Shown: piece after piece, positions 63,769-64,000 of the stretch | Numbering within the stretch: position 1 is the first letter of the stretch | How the letters are laid out: each line of letters opens with the position of its first letter | From: Cryobacterium inferilacus | GTDB taxonomy: Bacteria > Actinomycetota > Actinomycetes > Actinomycetales > Microbacteriaceae | Direction of reading: 5' to 3' | NCBI RefSeq assembly: GCF_019599185.1 | Contig: NZ_JAIEUL010000014.1 | Location: 1-64,000, forward strand | DNA length: 64,000 nt | The notes under the pieces: generated by a model | Seen by the model: only the letters and a program-made list of their open reading frames with translations | Database searches by the model: none | What the model was told of the DNA's origin: nothing | Translations under genes and position numbers: made by a program

Positions 63769-64000
63769 ATGGAACATGCCGCTGACACCACCACATTCAC
63801 CTGGCCCAGCCGCCTCCCGCACGCGCTGAGCGCCGAAGCTCTCGCCAGCGTCGACGCCTGGTGGAGGGCCGCGAACTACCTCTCGGTGGGTCAGATCTAC
63901 CTGCTCGACAACCCGCTGTTGCGCCGGCCCCTGCAGAAGGCGCACATCAAGCCGCGCCTGCTCGGCCACTGGGGAACCACCCCCGGCCTCAACTTCCTCT
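63769..64000 (+). CDS. xfp: phosphoketolase (xylulose/fructose 6-phosphate), 5' part
   Basis: The first 77 residues, [17 protein letters not shown], then [24 protein letters not shown] and [16 protein letters not shown], match the N-terminus of phosphoketolase (thiamine-diphosphate enzyme). It splits xylulose 5-phosphate to glyceraldehyde 3-phosphate and acetyl phosphate, and many forms act on fructose 6-phosphate. Start is ATG with GGAG six bases before. The gene runs past the window edge. It would drain xylulose 5-phosphate made by xylAB. Substrate preference cannot be judged from this part. Confidence 0.92.
   Translation, partial: MEHAADTTTFTWPSRLPHALSAEALASVDAWWRAANYLSVGQIYLLDNPLLRRPLQKAHIKPRLLGHWGTTPGLNFL

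Overview
The window is high-GC actinobacterial DNA. Gene content (two 13E12-like features such as a DUF222-HNH protein, many ROK and LacI regulators, a DUF3494 ice-binding protein with a sortase tail) points to Microbacteriaceae, probably a cold-adapted genus such as Cryobacterium. That placement is inference from family content, not from a marker gene.

Layout. (1) 109-8007: housekeeping and stress genes: an OsmC/Ohr peroxidase facing a MarR regulator, a small GNAT protein, Hsp20, an ArsR regulator, a secreted M23 peptidase, a CHY zinc-finger protein, a DsbA-like thiol protein, an Eis-type acetyltransferase and a glycerate kinase. (2) 8332-34892: a plant-polysaccharide sugar island. It holds a LacI regulator with a GH51 arabinofuranosidase; xylulokinase, xylose isomerase and a ChvE/MmsAB-type sugar importer with a ROK regulator; and a LacI-controlled importer with a GH31 alpha-xylosidase and GH1 beta-glucosidase, which fits isoprimeverose or xyloglucan-fragment use. 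It is interrupted by the ice-binding protein, a MarR regulator, a membrane protein and a META-domain lipoprotein. The last gene of the window (from 63769) is the start of a phosphoketolase, which would consume xylulose 5-phosphate made by this island. (3) 35043-45560: an MFS exporter, an RsbQ-like hydrolase overlapping a PAS-GAF-GGDEF protein, and a nitrogen module (Amt, TetR regulator, GlnT-type glutamine synthetase, acyltransferase-fold hydrolase), then PAP2 and saccharopine-dehydrogenase-like genes. (4) 45607-55315: a DUF222-HNH protein, remnants of a type VII secretion locus (ParA-like protein, EccC, a second ParA-like protein cut at its 5' end) and an adjoining unrecognised family of three modular genes plus a fragment of a fourth. 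(5) 55530-64000: small membrane proteins, a Trk/Ktr potassium uptake pair, an ECF42-type sigma factor with its DGPF partner, an HTH-membrane fusion protein, tRNA-Ser, SRP RNA and the phosphoketolase start.

Regulation can be read directly in several places. A perfect TACAACGTTGTA palindrome precedes the arabinofuranosidase, with a near copy before the LacI gene. A 20-bp perfect palindrome centred on AAACGTTT precedes the xyloglucan-type importer. AATATGTT-N9-AACAWWT sites lie before both xylB and xylA. A perfect TTTCGATAA-C-TTATCGAAA palindrome lies before glnT, with a second copy before amt. Both importers carry a perfect 12-13 bp hairpin directly after the binding-protein gene.

Three otherwise intact genes (ice-binding protein, amt, eccC) each look broken by the loss of one C on the plus strand in a short G/C run. 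This could be sequencing error or real decay, and it needs checking before any functional claim about those genes.
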